Shown here piece by piece: positions 1 through 9,174 of a stretch of DNA of 64,000 bases. The position numbers and the translations under genes were made by a program. This DNA comes from Marinobacter sp. BW6 (GTDB lineage Bacteria; Pseudomonadota; Gammaproteobacteria; Pseudomonadales; Oleiphilaceae), in assembly GCF_008107725.1 (NCBI RefSeq), contig NZ_VIRN01000035.1:62001-126000 (forward strand), read 5' to 3'. The notes below the pieces were generated by a model. The model did not search any database. It was not told where the DNA came from and saw only the letters and a program-made list of their open reading frames with translations. Within the stretch, counting starts at the first letter, position 1; every line of letters starts with the position of its first letter.

Positions 1-15
1 CAGCCGATCAGCATT

Positions 16-91
16 GCGGGAATAGCTCAGTTGGTAGAGCACAACCTTGCCAAGGTTGGGGTCGCGAGTTCGAATCTCGTTTCCCGCTCCA
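16..91 (+). tRNA. tRNA-Gly (anticodon GCC)
   Basis: A 76-base cloverleaf can be read directly. The acceptor arm GCGGGAA pairs with TTCCCGC, the D-arm carries AGCTCAGTTGGTAGAGC, the anticodon loop reads TTGCCAA with GCC as anticodon, and the T-arm contains GTTCGAATC. The 3' CCA is encoded. The 15 bases to its left are too short to show whether another tRNA precedes it. A hairpin terminator follows after nine bases. Confidence 0.96.
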
Positions 92-100
92 GATTTCGAA

Positions 101-130
101 AACCCGGTCCTGAAAAGGGCCGGGTTTTTT
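101..130 (+). terminator. Intrinsic terminator of the tRNA-Gly transcript
   Basis: AACCCGGTCC and GGGCCGGGTT form a GC-rich stem around a short TGAAAA-type loop and run straight into six T residues. This is a standard Rho-independent terminator placed just after the tRNA. Confidence 0.85.
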
Positions 131-226
131 CGTTTTCGGGCACCTGCAACCTCGGCGCCGGGGTGTGCGGTCAGGTATACTCATCAGCCTGTTTCGAGTC
201 CCGATTCTCTGTGGGAGGCTGCCTCC

Positions 227-1021
227 ATGAAGGTCCATTCGCTGTTCGTATACCCCGTCAAATCTCTTTCCGGTATTGAGGTGACCAGTTTTCATACCGA
301 CGATTTCGGTCCAGTCGGCGACAGGCGATGGATGATCGTTGATGATGAGCGGCGGTTTGTTACCCAGAGAGAGCATCCCGAACTTGCCCGGGTGGAAACA
401 CGGTTGGATGGTGATCAGGTCGTTATCACCATTCCCGGTGAAGGTGAGTTTGGCCTGACGCCCTCCAATGATGAGCTTCGGGTACTGGTGTGGCGGGACT
501 GGGTGAAGGCTCTGGCAGGCTTGCAGGAAGCCAGTGATGCTCTGAGTCGGTTTTGTCGCAAGTCCGTTCGTCTGGTATTCATGCCGGACAGCTCCTTCCG
601 CCGGGTTGATGCGGGCCGGGTCGACGAGTACCGGCGAGTGGGCTTTGCTGATGGTTTTCCTTTCCTCGTTACCAATATCGCCTCGTTGGTAGAGCTCAAC
701 ACCCGGCTGGAGCTGCCCGTGGAGATGCGGAGGTTCCGGCCCAACATCGTCATTGAGGGCGCGAATGCCTGGGATGAGGACCGCTGGCAGAGCTTGAGCA
801 TTGGCAATAACCGTCTGAGTATCGTAAAACCCTGTTCACGCTGCGTAATGACAACCGTCGACCCTTCGACCGGCCTGAAGGATGCTGCCGTACAGCCGCT
901 CAGAACCCTGTCCCGCTATCGCAGGACCGGGGAGGGCGTGATCTTCGGCCAGAACGCGATTCATGAATCACCAGGACTTATCCGGGTCGGTGAACCCGTT
1001 ACTGTCAATCAAACGGAGTAA
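227..1021 (+). CDS. MOSC domain-containing protein (YcbX-like)
   Basis: The protein has 264 residues. Its first ~110 residues look like the MOSC N-terminal beta-barrel domain (start MKVHSLFVYPVKS) and the rest like a MOSC domain, which in this family binds or handles molybdenum cofactor-type sulfur chemistry. The conserved cysteine region PCSRC (Cys203, Cys206) is visible; in MOSC proteins such a cysteine is the proposed sulfur or Mo ligand. The frame is open further upstream into the tRNA, but ATG 227 is preceded by GGGAGG at 212-217 and gives the family N-terminus. Uup follows after eight bases, so the two may be co-transcribed. YcbX relatives act in N-hydroxylated base detoxification; that specific role is not shown here. 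Confidence 0.85.
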   Translation: MKVHSLFVYPVKSLSGIEVTSFHTDDFGPVGDRRWMIVDDERRFVTQREHPELARVETRLDGDQVVITIPGEGEFGLTPSNDELRVLVWRDWVKALAGLQEASDALSRFCRKSVRLVFMPDSSFRRVDAGRVDEYRRVGFADGFPFLVTNIASLVELNTRLELPVEMRRFRPNIVIEGANAWDEDRWQSLSIGNNRLSIVKPCSRCVMTTVDPSTGLKDAAVQPLRTLSRYRRTGEGVIFGQNAIHESPGLIRVGEPVTVNQTE

Positions 1022-1029
1022 AACCAAAC

Positions 1030-2982
1030 GTGCCACTGTTAACGCTGGACTCAGTCTCCCTGGCTTATGGAATGCATCCGCTGCTGGATCAGGCCTCATT
1101 GGTTATCGATGCCGGAGAGCGTGTGTGTTTGCTGGGACGAAACGGCGAGGGAAAATCGACCCTGCTGAAAATTGTCAGCGGAGAGGTGACACCCGATGGT
1201 GGCGTGGTGCGTCTCGATGATGGCGCGGTTCTGGCGGTGCTGCCACAGAACCTGCCGTCCGAGGACACCCGCACGGCCTATGAAGTCGTCGCCGGAGCCT
1301 TTCCGGAAACCGGCAAGTTGCTGGCAGAGTTCCATCAGTTGTCGCAGCAGGGCGACGAGGCGAGCCTGGACCGGTTGATGAAAGTCCAGGAGCGTCTTGA
1401 AGCCCTGGACGGTTGGCGACTGGATCAGAAGGTAACCACCATTCTCGGTCAGTATGGCGTTGATCCGGATCAGACCCTCGATACCCTTTCTGGGGGCTGG
1501 CAGCGCCGTGTTCTCCTGGCAAAAGCACTGGTTGCCGATCCGGACATACTGTTGCTGGATGAGCCGACAAACCACCTGGACGTACCGGCAATAGCCTGGC
1601 TGGAAGAGGCCCTGGGTCAGTTTCGGGGCGCCATGCTCTTTGTCAGCCACGATCGCGCATTTATCCGGCGGATGGCGACCCGGATTGTAGAGCTGGATCG
1701 GGGGAAACTGGTGAGCTTTGCTGCCACCTACGACCGCTACCTGGACCTCAAGGAAAAAGCGCTTGAGGAGGAGGAGCGGCAGAACGCGCTGTTCGATAAG
1801 CGGCTGAAGCAGGAAGAGGCCTGGATCCGCCAGGGCATCAAGGCTCGCAGAACCCGTAATATGGGGCGAGTTCGTGCCCTGAAGGCTATGCGTGAGGAGC
1901 ACAGGCAGCGCCGTGTGCGCGGGGGAACCGCGACCTTTGCGGTGGAAGATGCGGCCCGTTCAGGAAAGCTCGTGGTTGAAACCAGGGACGCGGGCTTTGC
2001 CTACCCGGATGGCGCACCGGTTATCAGAGACATGAATCTCACCATTCTGCGGGGCGACAAGATCGGGCTTGTTGGGGAAAATGGCACAGGCAAGACCACG
2101 CTTGTTCGCCTTCTGTTGGGGGATTTGGAACCAACTGAGGGTTCCATTCGTCTTGGAACCAATCTGCAGGTTGCCTATTTCGATCAGTTGCGCGGAGAGC
2201 TCGATCTGACGCGGAACGCATTGGATAACCTTTCCGAGGGCCGGGAGTTCATCGACATCAATGGCCAGAGCAAGCATGTGCTCGGCTATTTGCAGGAGTT
2301 CCTGTTTACGCCGGAACGAGCCAGATCTCCGGTCAGCGTTTTTTCGGGTGGCGAGCGCGCTCGATTGCTGCTGGCTAAGCTGTTCAGCAAGCCAGCCAAT
2401 ATCCTGGTGCTCGACGAACCAACCAATGATCTGGATGTGGAAACGCTGGAGTTGCTGGAAGAACAGCTGGCGGAATTTGCCGGCACAGTGATCGTGATCA
2501 GTCACGACCGTGAGTTTCTTGATAATGTGATCACCGAAACGGTTTTCCTGGATGGTTCGGGCAAAGTGCGTGAGTACGTTGGCGGCTACACCGACTGGCG
2601 TCGTCAGGGCGGTTGCTTCCCGTCAGAAGCGACGGGTAACCGACCGGATAAGCAGGATAAAACCAGCAAGACATCCGGTAGCACCGACAAGGTCGTATCA
2701 CAGAAACCTGCAGAAAGTGCAAAACCGCGGGCGCAGCCTGAAAAGGCCAAACCCGTGAAGCTGAGTTACAAGCTCAAGCTCGAACTGGAACAGTTGCCAG
2801 GACAGATCGAGGGGCTCGAGCAGGAAGTCGCCGGTCTGCAGGAAAAGATTTCCCGGGCTGATTTTTATTCAGGCCCACCGGATGAAGTCTCGGCCACTCT
2901 GGAAGCGTTGACGGAAAAGGAAAACCGTCTGGAGAAGGTCATTGAGCGGTGGATGGAGCTGGAAGAACAGGCAAATCAATGA
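1030..2982 (+). CDS. uup: ABC-F family ATP-binding protein Uup
   Basis: A 650-residue soluble protein with two ABC ATPase domains and no membrane segments, as in the ABC-F family, which acts on ribosomes or DNA rather than transport. Domain 1 has Walker A GRNGEGKST (36-44), signature LSGGW (153-157) and Walker B ending in D177-E178. Domain 2 has Walker A GENGTGKTT (349-357), signature FSGGE and LVLDEPTND. A basic, low-complexity linker at about 535-580 leads to a C-terminal coiled coil (~580-650), the hallmark that separates Uup from EttA-type members. Translation starts at GTG 1030. The stop overlaps the ATG of the next gene (ATGA), implying coupling. Confidence 0.93.
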   Translation: MPLLTLDSVSLAYGMHPLLDQASLVIDAGERVCLLGRNGEGKSTLLKIVSGEVTPDGGVVRLDDGAVLAVLPQNLPSEDTRTAYEVVAGAFPETGKLLAEFHQLSQQGDEASLDRLMKVQERLEALDGWRLDQKVTTILGQYGVDPDQTLDTLSGGWQRRVLLAKALVADPDILLLDEPTNHLDVPAIAWLEEALGQFRGAMLFVSHDRAFIRRMATRIVELDRGKLVSFAATYDRYLDLKEKALEEEERQNALFDKRLKQEEAWIRQGIKARRTRNMGRVRALKAMREEHRQRRVRGGTATFAVEDAARSGKLVVETRDAGFAYPDGAPVIRDMNLTILRGDKIGLVGENGTGKTTLVRLLLGDLEPTEGSIRLGTNLQVAYFDQLRGELDLTRNALDNLSEGREFIDINGQSKHVLGYLQEFLFTPERARSPVSVFSGGERARLLLAKLFSKPANILVLDEPTNDLDVETLELLEEQLAEFAGTVIVISHDREFLDNVITETVFLDGSGKVREYVGGYTDWRRQGGCFPSEATGNRPDKQDKTSKTSGSTDKVVSQKPAESAKPRAQPEKAKPVKLSYKLKLELEQLPGQIEGLEQEVAGLQEKISRADFYSGPPDEVSATLEALTEKENRLEKVIERWMELEEQANQ

Positions 2983-3647
2983 ACGTACATTACGATTTCA
3001 GATTTCAGGACGGTCGTACCGTCGAATTCAAGGTTACGGACAAGCCGTCCCGGCCTTCGGGCTCGCTTGCGTCATGGACAAAACTGGAGCATTGCCAGTG
3101 TAGCAACTGCCCGTTAAAAACGTCGGACTCTCCGTACTGCCCCGCGGCAACGGAAATACTGCCCGTGGTGGATGCCTTCCGGGATGAAGACGCCTATCAG
3201 AAGGTTGAGGTGAGGGTAACGGACGACCGTCGCAGCTATGTCAAACAGACGGCACTTGAAGAGGCGCTTCGGTCGTTGCTTGGGCTTAAAATGGCAACCA
3301 GCGGTTGCCCGGTTCTTTCAGAGCTCAAGCCGATGGCCGTCCACCATTTGCCGTTTGCAAACACCGATGAATTTATCATGCGCAGTGTTTCTCACTACCT
3401 GTTACAGCAATACTTTGCCAAACGGAATCACCAGACTCCGGACTGGGAGCTCAAGGGGCTTGTGGAGCGGAATCAAAGGCTGCAGCTGGTTAATCAGGCC
3501 CTGTGGCAGCGTATTCACTCGGTCTGCAAGGGGGACAGCAACCTGAAGGCGCTACTGAACTTCTTTTCGATGGCGTCGAGCGTCAGCTTTTCCCTGGAAA
3601 GTCAGCTACGCAAACTGGAGGCGAAAATGAGCGGGGAGGGAGCCTGA
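2979..3647 (+). CDS. Conserved-type hypothetical protein with N-terminal Cys cluster
   Basis: A 222-residue protein that I cannot assign to a named family with certainty. Its ATG overlaps the uup stop codon (ATGA), so translation is coupled to uup. Four cysteines are clustered at 39, 41, 44 and 54 (HCQCSNCPL and PYCPAA), which could bind a metal. The remainder is helical in character, with no signal peptide or membrane segment. From memory, pseudomonads carry a similar Cys-rich small protein beside uup and a universal stress gene, so the neighbourhood looks conserved. A function linked to Uup is inference only. Confidence 0.82.
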   Translation: MNVHYDFRFQDGRTVEFKVTDKPSRPSGSLASWTKLEHCQCSNCPLKTSDSPYCPAATEILPVVDAFRDEDAYQKVEVRVTDDRRSYVKQTALEEALRSLLGLKMATSGCPVLSELKPMAVHHLPFANTDEFIMRSVSHYLLQQYFAKRNHQTPDWELKGLVERNQRLQLVNQALWQRIHSVCKGDSNLKALLNFFSMASSVSFSLESQLRKLEAKMSGEGA

Positions 3648-3660
3648 TAGCTACTTACCC

Positions 3661-3698
3661 TGAACACAGGCCCGGGCCAATGCCCGGGCCTGTGTTCA
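3661..3698. terminator. Bidirectional hairpin between convergent genes
   Basis: TGAACACAGGCCCGGGC is followed by the loop CAAT and then its exact reverse complement, a perfect 17-bp stem. It lies between the uup operon (plus) and the universal stress gene (minus), so it could serve both. There is no long T tract on either side, so termination is inferred from position and stem strength. Confidence 0.7.
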
Positions 3699-3705
3699 GC
3701 AACCG

Positions 3706-4137
3706 CTAATGAATTCGAACGGCCAGCACATCGCATTCGGTCCCGTGCAGAACCCCGTTAGCGGTTGAGCCCAGCAATAGCTGAAAACCCTTTCGCCCGT
3801 GACTGCCGACGATCACCAGGTCCACTTCCTGCTCCTTGGCGAGCCTGTGAATTTCCGACTCCGGACGCCCGACCGTTACCACCTGATTGTTCTTTGCCAC
3901 GCCGTACTGATCGCCGTAGGTTCCCAGCTGTTCGCGGGCCGCTTTGTCGAGCTGGTCCTGCAGTTCGGTCAGATCCATCGGAATATCGCCACCATAGGCA
4001 TACCCGACAGGCTCAACCACGTGAACCAGCATAAGCTCGGCTCCGTGGGCCTCGCTTAGGGCTTTTGCCTTGTCCAGCACCTGTGGGGCCTCTTCGGTGA
4101 GGTCAATTGCAACAAGCATTTTCTTATAGGCAGACAT
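3706..4137 (-). CDS. Universal stress protein, UspA family
   Basis: A 143-residue single Usp domain. The N-terminus MSAYKKMLVAIDL and the C-terminal stretch VIVGSHGRKGFQLLLGSTANGV give the family's ATP-binding G-2x-G-9x-G(S/T) pattern, so an ATP-binding member is likely. The frame allows a start six codons upstream, but ATG 4137 has AAGGAG eight bases upstream and gives the usual N-terminus. An inverted repeat (4170-4185) lies just upstream and might be an operator. Members of this family are induced by stasis, oxygen limitation or other stress; which applies here cannot be read from the sequence. Confidence 0.93.
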   Translation of the reverse strand: MSAYKKMLVAIDLTEEAPQVLDKAKALSEAHGAELMLVHVVEPVGYAYGGDIPMDLTELQDQLDKAAREQLGTYGDQYGVAKNNQVVTVGRPESEIHRLAKEQEVDLVIVGSHGRKGFQLLLGSTANGVLHGTECDVLAVRIH

Positions 4138-4237
4138 CGTATCGCTCCTTCGCACACGGGGTATTGTTCTGAGGATAGTACCTCAAATCCGGTCGGGAAA
4201 GTGTAGCGGGAAACTGACGGGCATCAAAAAGGGTGGC

Positions 4238-4280
4238 GGAAAAATTCTTTTCTGGCAGGTAATTAGGCCTGCCAGAAAAG
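4238..4280 (-). terminator. Intrinsic terminator of the minus-strand secreted-protein gene
   Basis: CTTTTCTGGCAGG (4247-4259) and CCTGCCAGAAAAG (4268-4280) form a perfect 13-bp stem with an 8-base loop. Read on the minus strand it is followed by AATTTTT. It lies just after the stop codon of the gene ending at 4293. Confidence 0.85.
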
Positions 4281-4292
4281 TAGGGCAGGTAC

Positions 4293-5111
4293 TTAGGCGT
4301 TACCTTTGAGGAGCTCGATGGTTGTGGCCAGTCCTTGCAGGATACCCTTGGAGTACCGATCAATCACAAAGCCTACGTTGTTTTCGTTGTAGTTGATGTA
4401 GGAACCACGGATGAACTGCCACTTGGAGGAGATGTCGTTGAGTGCCGCCTTGAGTTCCGGTGTTCCCTGGCCCTTGATAACGGATGCCAGCAGTTGGTCC
4501 AGCTCGCGGGCCTGTTCGTCCAGCGGGGTTTCGGTAGAAGATCCCTGGAAGGTCTGGGCGACAGAGGAATTGGTCCTCACGGAGTATTTGGCCATCATCT
4601 GGGCCATTTTGACGGCAGCCGAACGGGCGGCTTCAACCCTCGGATTGGTCGCGGTCTGGGAGCTTTCCTGGGCCACCCGATAAAGCTCAGTGGCTTTCTC
4701 GTTCATGGTCAGTGCCTGGTTGGCCATGTCCGAGACCAGGCGCAGATCCGGATAACCCTGATTGCGCACGTCGTTGATGTTGTCGCGCATCAGGTTCTTG
4801 AATTTGTCGAACTCCTGGTTGAGTCCCTCGACCTGTTCGGCAGACAGCACGCCAGAATCGCTGCCAGCAATGGAGTTCATGGAGTCGTTCGCCGAGTTAA
4901 TGCCCTGCACAATCTCGTTCAGGGTATTGGTGTCTCCGGTTCCGCTGAAGCGGTAGTAGGCATCCAGAGCCATGTAGTTACTGACCCGGAAATTGTGAAG
5001 ATCGGAGAGGAATCCGTCGGCGCTGTCCTGGGCGCGAGCCCCCATGGACGTAAATGCAAGGAGAATGAGCGCGGCTACAAGGGAACGTATCCGCAGGTTA
5101 GCGTCTTTCAT
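4293..5111 (-). CDS. Predicted periplasmic helical protein of unknown function
   Basis: A 272-residue protein with a clear Sec signal peptide: basic MKDANLRIRS, hydrophobic LVAALILLAF, then probable cleavage after ARA (27/28). The mature part is rich in Ala, Asn, Gln and Ser and looks all-helical. It resembles the ligand-binding N-terminal modules of type IV pilus chemoreceptors in style, but I cannot claim homology. ATG 5111 was chosen over a longer frame because it has GGAG nine bases upstream and starts the signal peptide. It diverges from fadBA across a 436-base gap and has its own terminator. Confidence 0.8.
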   Translation of the reverse strand: MKDANLRIRSLVAALILLAFTSMGARAQDSADGFLSDLHNFRVSNYMALDAYYRFSGTGDTNTLNEIVQGINSANDSMNSIAGSDSGVLSAEQVEGLNQEFDKFKNLMRDNINDVRNQGYPDLRLVSDMANQALTMNEKATELYRVAQESSQTATNPRVEAARSAAVKMAQMMAKYSVRTNSSVAQTFQGSSTETPLDEQARELDQLLASVIKGQGTPELKAALNDISSKWQFIRGSYINYNENNVGFVIDRYSKGILQGLATTIELLKGNA

Positions 5112-5547
5112 CGGATGGGTCTCCGTAATACGTTTTATTATTGTGGACCAAAGTCGTAGATCGAAGGTAAAGTAACTGCGTCGGCCAATCAAGCAGTTTT
5201 GGTGGCGTTGTTGCACGTAAATGTAAACAACTTTGAAATTTGCGTGACGAAGTTCCGATTTTTCCTGAGCAGTGGCTTCCAGTTCACTGAAACATAACAA
5301 TTCCGCTCCACCTTTTTCCGGTTGCCCTCGGATTTTCGAGGACTTTTGCAGCCCCTCCGAAAGAAACAAATTGACAAATGCGCCGTTTTTTTTCATCGTG
5401 TGCCCTCACGATTCAAACGACTGTATGAATTTTTGAATCGGAAGATCGGGCAGTGACCGAAATCTCGCTGCACAAACAGCCGCGCTGGTGAATCAAAAAG
5501 TACCGCTCGGTTGGAAGCAGTTCCAAACACAGACTGGAGATCAGTTG
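5112..5547. other. Divergent intergenic region upstream of fadBA
   Basis: A 436-base gap with no convincing gene. It contains a perfect TTGACA hexamer at 5371-5376 without a good matching -10 at normal spacing, a T-rich run at 5386-5393, and the inverted-repeat/PsrA-like site listed separately at 5409-5440. The in-frame GTG at 5488 extends fadB by 20 codons but lacks the family N-terminus, so I treat that stretch as leader. Confidence 0.6.
5409..5440 (+). promoter_or_regulatory. Candidate PsrA/fatty-acid operator within a 9-bp inverted repeat
   Basis: CGATTCAAA (5409-5417) and TTTGAATCG (5432-5440) are perfect inverted copies separated by 14 bases. Inside lies CAAACGACTGTATG (5414-5427), which matches the Pseudomonas PsrA pattern (G/C)AAAC-N2-4-GTTT(G/C) except for one base. 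PsrA is known to repress fadBA in pseudomonads and is released by long-chain acyl groups. The site lies about 110 bases upstream of the fadB ATG and overlaps an extended -10-like TGTATGAAT. Confidence 0.5.
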
Positions 5548-7695
5548 ATGATTTACGAAGGTAAAGCCATCACGGTTAAAGAGATCGAAGGCGGGATCGC
5601 TCAGTTGAACTTCGACTTGCAGGGCGAGTCAGTAAACAAGTTCAACCGTCTTACTATGGAAGAGCTCCGCGCCGCGACTGACGCACTGAAAGCGCAAAAG
5701 AACCTGAAGGGTCTGGTAGTCACCAGCTCCAAGGACAGCTTCATTGTTGGTGCCGACATTACCGAATTCACCGAGCTGTTTGCGGGCTCGGAAGAGGATC
5801 TGGTAGCCAACAACCTCAAGGCCAACGAAGTCTTCAACGCTGTTGAAGATCTGCCGTTCCCGACCGTTACCGCGATCAACGGAATGGCGCTGGGTGGCGG
5901 TTTCGAGATGTGTCTGGCAACCGACTACCGCGTTATGGACAAGAAGGCCAAGGTTGGTCTTCCGGAAGTGAAGCTGGGCATCTTCCCGGGCTTCGGCGGT
6001 ACCGTGCGTCTGTCCCGTCTGGTGGGTGTCGACAATGCCGTTGAGTGGATCAGCGGTGGTACTGAGAACCGCGCAGATGTGGCTCTCAAAGTTGGCGCCG
6101 TGGATGCCGTGCTCGAGTCCGACAAGTTGGTCGATGCTGCCGTTGCCATTATCAACCAGTGCAACGAAGGCAAGCTGGACCATGAAGCCCGTCGTGAAGA
6201 GAAGAAGGGCAAGATCAAGCTCAATGCCATGGAAAGCATGATGGCATTCGAGATTTCCAAGGCATTCGTTGCTGGCAAGGCTGGCAAGAACTACCCCGCT
6301 CCTGTCGAGGCCATCAAGGTCATGCAGAAGCATGCCGGCATGACCCGTGACAAGGCAATCGAAGTGGAAGCCAAAGGCTTCGCCAAGATGGCCAAGACCA
6401 ATGTGGCGGCCTGCCTCGTAGGCCTGTTCCTGAACGATCAGGAATTGAAGAAGAAGGCCAAGGCCTGGGAAAAAGAAGCCAATGACGTGAACCTGGCTGC
6501 CGTTTTGGGTGCCGGTATCATGGGCGGCGGTGTTGCATTCCAGTCTGCCCTGAAGGGCACGCCGATCATCATGAAGGACATCAACCAGGACGGTATCGCC
6601 CTGGGCCTGAAGGAAGCCAAGAAGCTTCTGTCCAAGCGTGTTGAAAAAGGCAAGATGAAGCCGGATCAGATGGCCGATGTGCTCAACAGCATCACGCCGA
6701 CCCTGAACTATGGCGATTTCAAGAACGTCGATCTGGTGGTTGAGGCGGTTGTTGAAAACCCGAAGGTGAAAGATGCGGTTCTGCGTGAAACCGAAGATGC
6801 GGTTCGCGAGGATGCCATCCTGACCTCCAACACCTCGACGATTTCCATCGACCTGCTGGCCAAGAACCTGAAGCGTCCGGAAAACTTCTGCGGCATGCAC
6901 TTCTTCAACCCGGTGCACATGATGCCGCTGGTTGAGGTAATCCGTGGCGAGAAGACCAGTGATCGCGCCATCGCGACCACCGTGGCCTATGCCAAGGCCA
7001 TGGGCAAGACTCCGATCGTTGTTAACGATTGCCCGGGGTTCCTGGTAAACCGCGTTCTGTTCCCGTACTTCGGCGGCTTTATCGGCCTGGTACGTGACGG
7101 TGCTGACTTCCAGCACGTTGACAAGGTCATGGAAAAGTTCGGCTGGCCCATGGGTCCTGCGTATCTGCTGGACGTTGTCGGCATGGATACCGGCAAACAC
7201 GCCGGTGAAGTGATGGCAGACGGCTTCCCGGATCGCATGAAGCACGAAGGTACAACAGCCATTGACGTGATGTTCGATAACAACCGTTACGGACAGAAGA
7301 ACGACAAGGGCTTCTACAAATATGAACTGGACCGCAAGGGCAAGCAGAAGAAGGTTGTCGATGAAGAGACCTACAAGCTGCTCGAGCCGGTTGTTCAGGG
7401 TAAGAACGATTTCAGTGACGAAGACATCATCGCCCGTATGATGCTGCCTTTGTGCCTGGAAACCGTTCGCTGCCTGGAAGACGGCATTGTCGAAGATCCG
7501 GCAGATGCTGATATGGGCCTGATTTTCGGTATCGGCTTCCCGCCGTTCCGTGGTGGTGCCCTGCGCTATATCGACGATATGGGTGTAGACAAGTTCGTCG
7601 AACTGGCAGACAAGTTTGCAGACCTTGGTCCTCTTTATCACCCGACCGAGAAGCTGCGTGAAATGGCCAAGACTGGCGAAAAGTTCTTTGGTTAA
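5548..7695 (+). CDS. fadB: Fatty acid oxidation complex alpha subunit FadB
   Basis: A 715-residue multifunctional enzyme: enoyl-CoA hydratase/isomerase in the N-terminal third and NAD-dependent 3-hydroxyacyl-CoA dehydrogenase in the C-terminal part. The crotonase site shows ALGGGFE with Glu120, and Glu140 in GLPEVKLG. The dehydrogenase has the NAD loop LGAGIMGGG (320-328) and the catalytic-type region [15 protein letters not shown] 5548 gives the canonical N-terminus [10 protein letters not shown], is preceded by TGGAGA, and gives a length usual for the family. With FadA it forms the alpha2beta2 beta-oxidation complex. fadA follows after 33 bases in the same operon. Confidence 0.97.
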   Translation: MIYEGKAITVKEIEGGIAQLNFDLQGESVNKFNRLTMEELRAATDALKAQKNLKGLVVTSSKDSFIVGADITEFTELFAGSEEDLVANNLKANEVFNAVEDLPFPTVTAINGMALGGGFEMCLATDYRVMDKKAKVGLPEVKLGIFPGFGGTVRLSRLVGVDNAVEWISGGTENRADVALKVGAVDAVLESDKLVDAAVAIINQCNEGKLDHEARREEKKGKIKLNAMESMMAFEISKAFVAGKAGKNYPAPVEAIKVMQKHAGMTRDKAIEVEAKGFAKMAKTNVAACLVGLFLNDQELKKKAKAWEKEANDVNLAAVLGAGIMGGGVAFQSALKGTPIIMKDINQDGIALGLKEAKKLLSKRVEKGKMKPDQMADVLNSITPTLNYGDFKNVDLVVEAVVENPKVKDAVLRETEDAVREDAILTSNTSTISIDLLAKNLKRPENFCGMHFFNPVHMMPLVEVIRGEKTSDRAIATTVAYAKAMGKTPIVVNDCPGFLVNRVLFPYFGGFIGLVRDGADFQHVDKVMEKFGWPMGPAYLLDVVGMDTGKHAGEVMADGFPDRMKHEGTTAIDVMFDNNRYGQKNDKGFYKYELDRKGKQKKVVDEETYKLLEPVVQGKNDFSDEDIIARMMLPLCLETVRCLEDGIVEDPADADMGLIFGIGFPPFRGGALRYIDDMGVDKFVELADKFADLGPLYHPTEKLREMAKTGEKFFG

Positions 7696-7701
7696 CCCTG
7701 A

Positions 7702-8904
<1,203 letters not shown>

Positions 8905-8936
8905 TCCGTTAACCGGATTGCAGTAAGCGGTTTCAG

Positions 8937-8967
8937 AAGGCCCGGCAAATGCCGGGCCTTTCTGTTT
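8937..8967 (+). terminator. Terminator of fadBA
   Basis: AAGGCCCGGC and GCCGGGCCTT form a perfect 10-bp stem with loop AAAT, followed by the T-rich run TCTGTTT. It lies 32 bases after the fadA stop. Confidence 0.85.
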
Positions 8968-9045
8968 CAGCGGGCGGCCCCAACAGGGTTCCCGAATGTG
9001 AAAAAAAGCAGGATTGAAACCAAAGAATGGGTTGTCTTGCTATTC

Positions 9046-9074
9046 TTGACCCTGTAAAACAGTGAGCCTATACA
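9046..9074 (+). promoter_or_regulatory. Sigma70-type promoter of topA
   Basis: TTGACC (9046-9051), a 17-base spacer, and TATACA (9069-9074). The spacer opens with the small inverted repeat CTGT-AAA-ACAG. The expected transcription start lies about 90 bases before the topA ATG. No other strong promoter-like pair was seen in the 270-base gap. Confidence 0.68.
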
Positions 9075-9174
9075 AGATGGCGGCGTATGTGTTTTCTAGC
9101 CGACTGATTTTACAGCGAGTTTACGGTTTGCTGATTAATTGACCGATTTATCGCCAAGGATACAGAATTCCGAT

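Noticed and set aside
3661..3698. The perfect 17-bp palindrome as a mobile or REP-type repeat
   Set aside because: It lies between convergent genes and I saw no second copy in the window; a bidirectional terminator explains it.
5371..5399. TTGACA upstream of fadB as a sigma70 promoter
   Set aside because: The hexamer is perfect, but the base run at 17 or 18 bases downstream (CATCGT, ATCGTG) is a poor -10.
5488..5547. GTG 5488 as the start of fadB
   Set aside because: It would add 20 residues unlike the family N-terminus; ATG 5548 has a ribosome site and gives the usual 715 residues.
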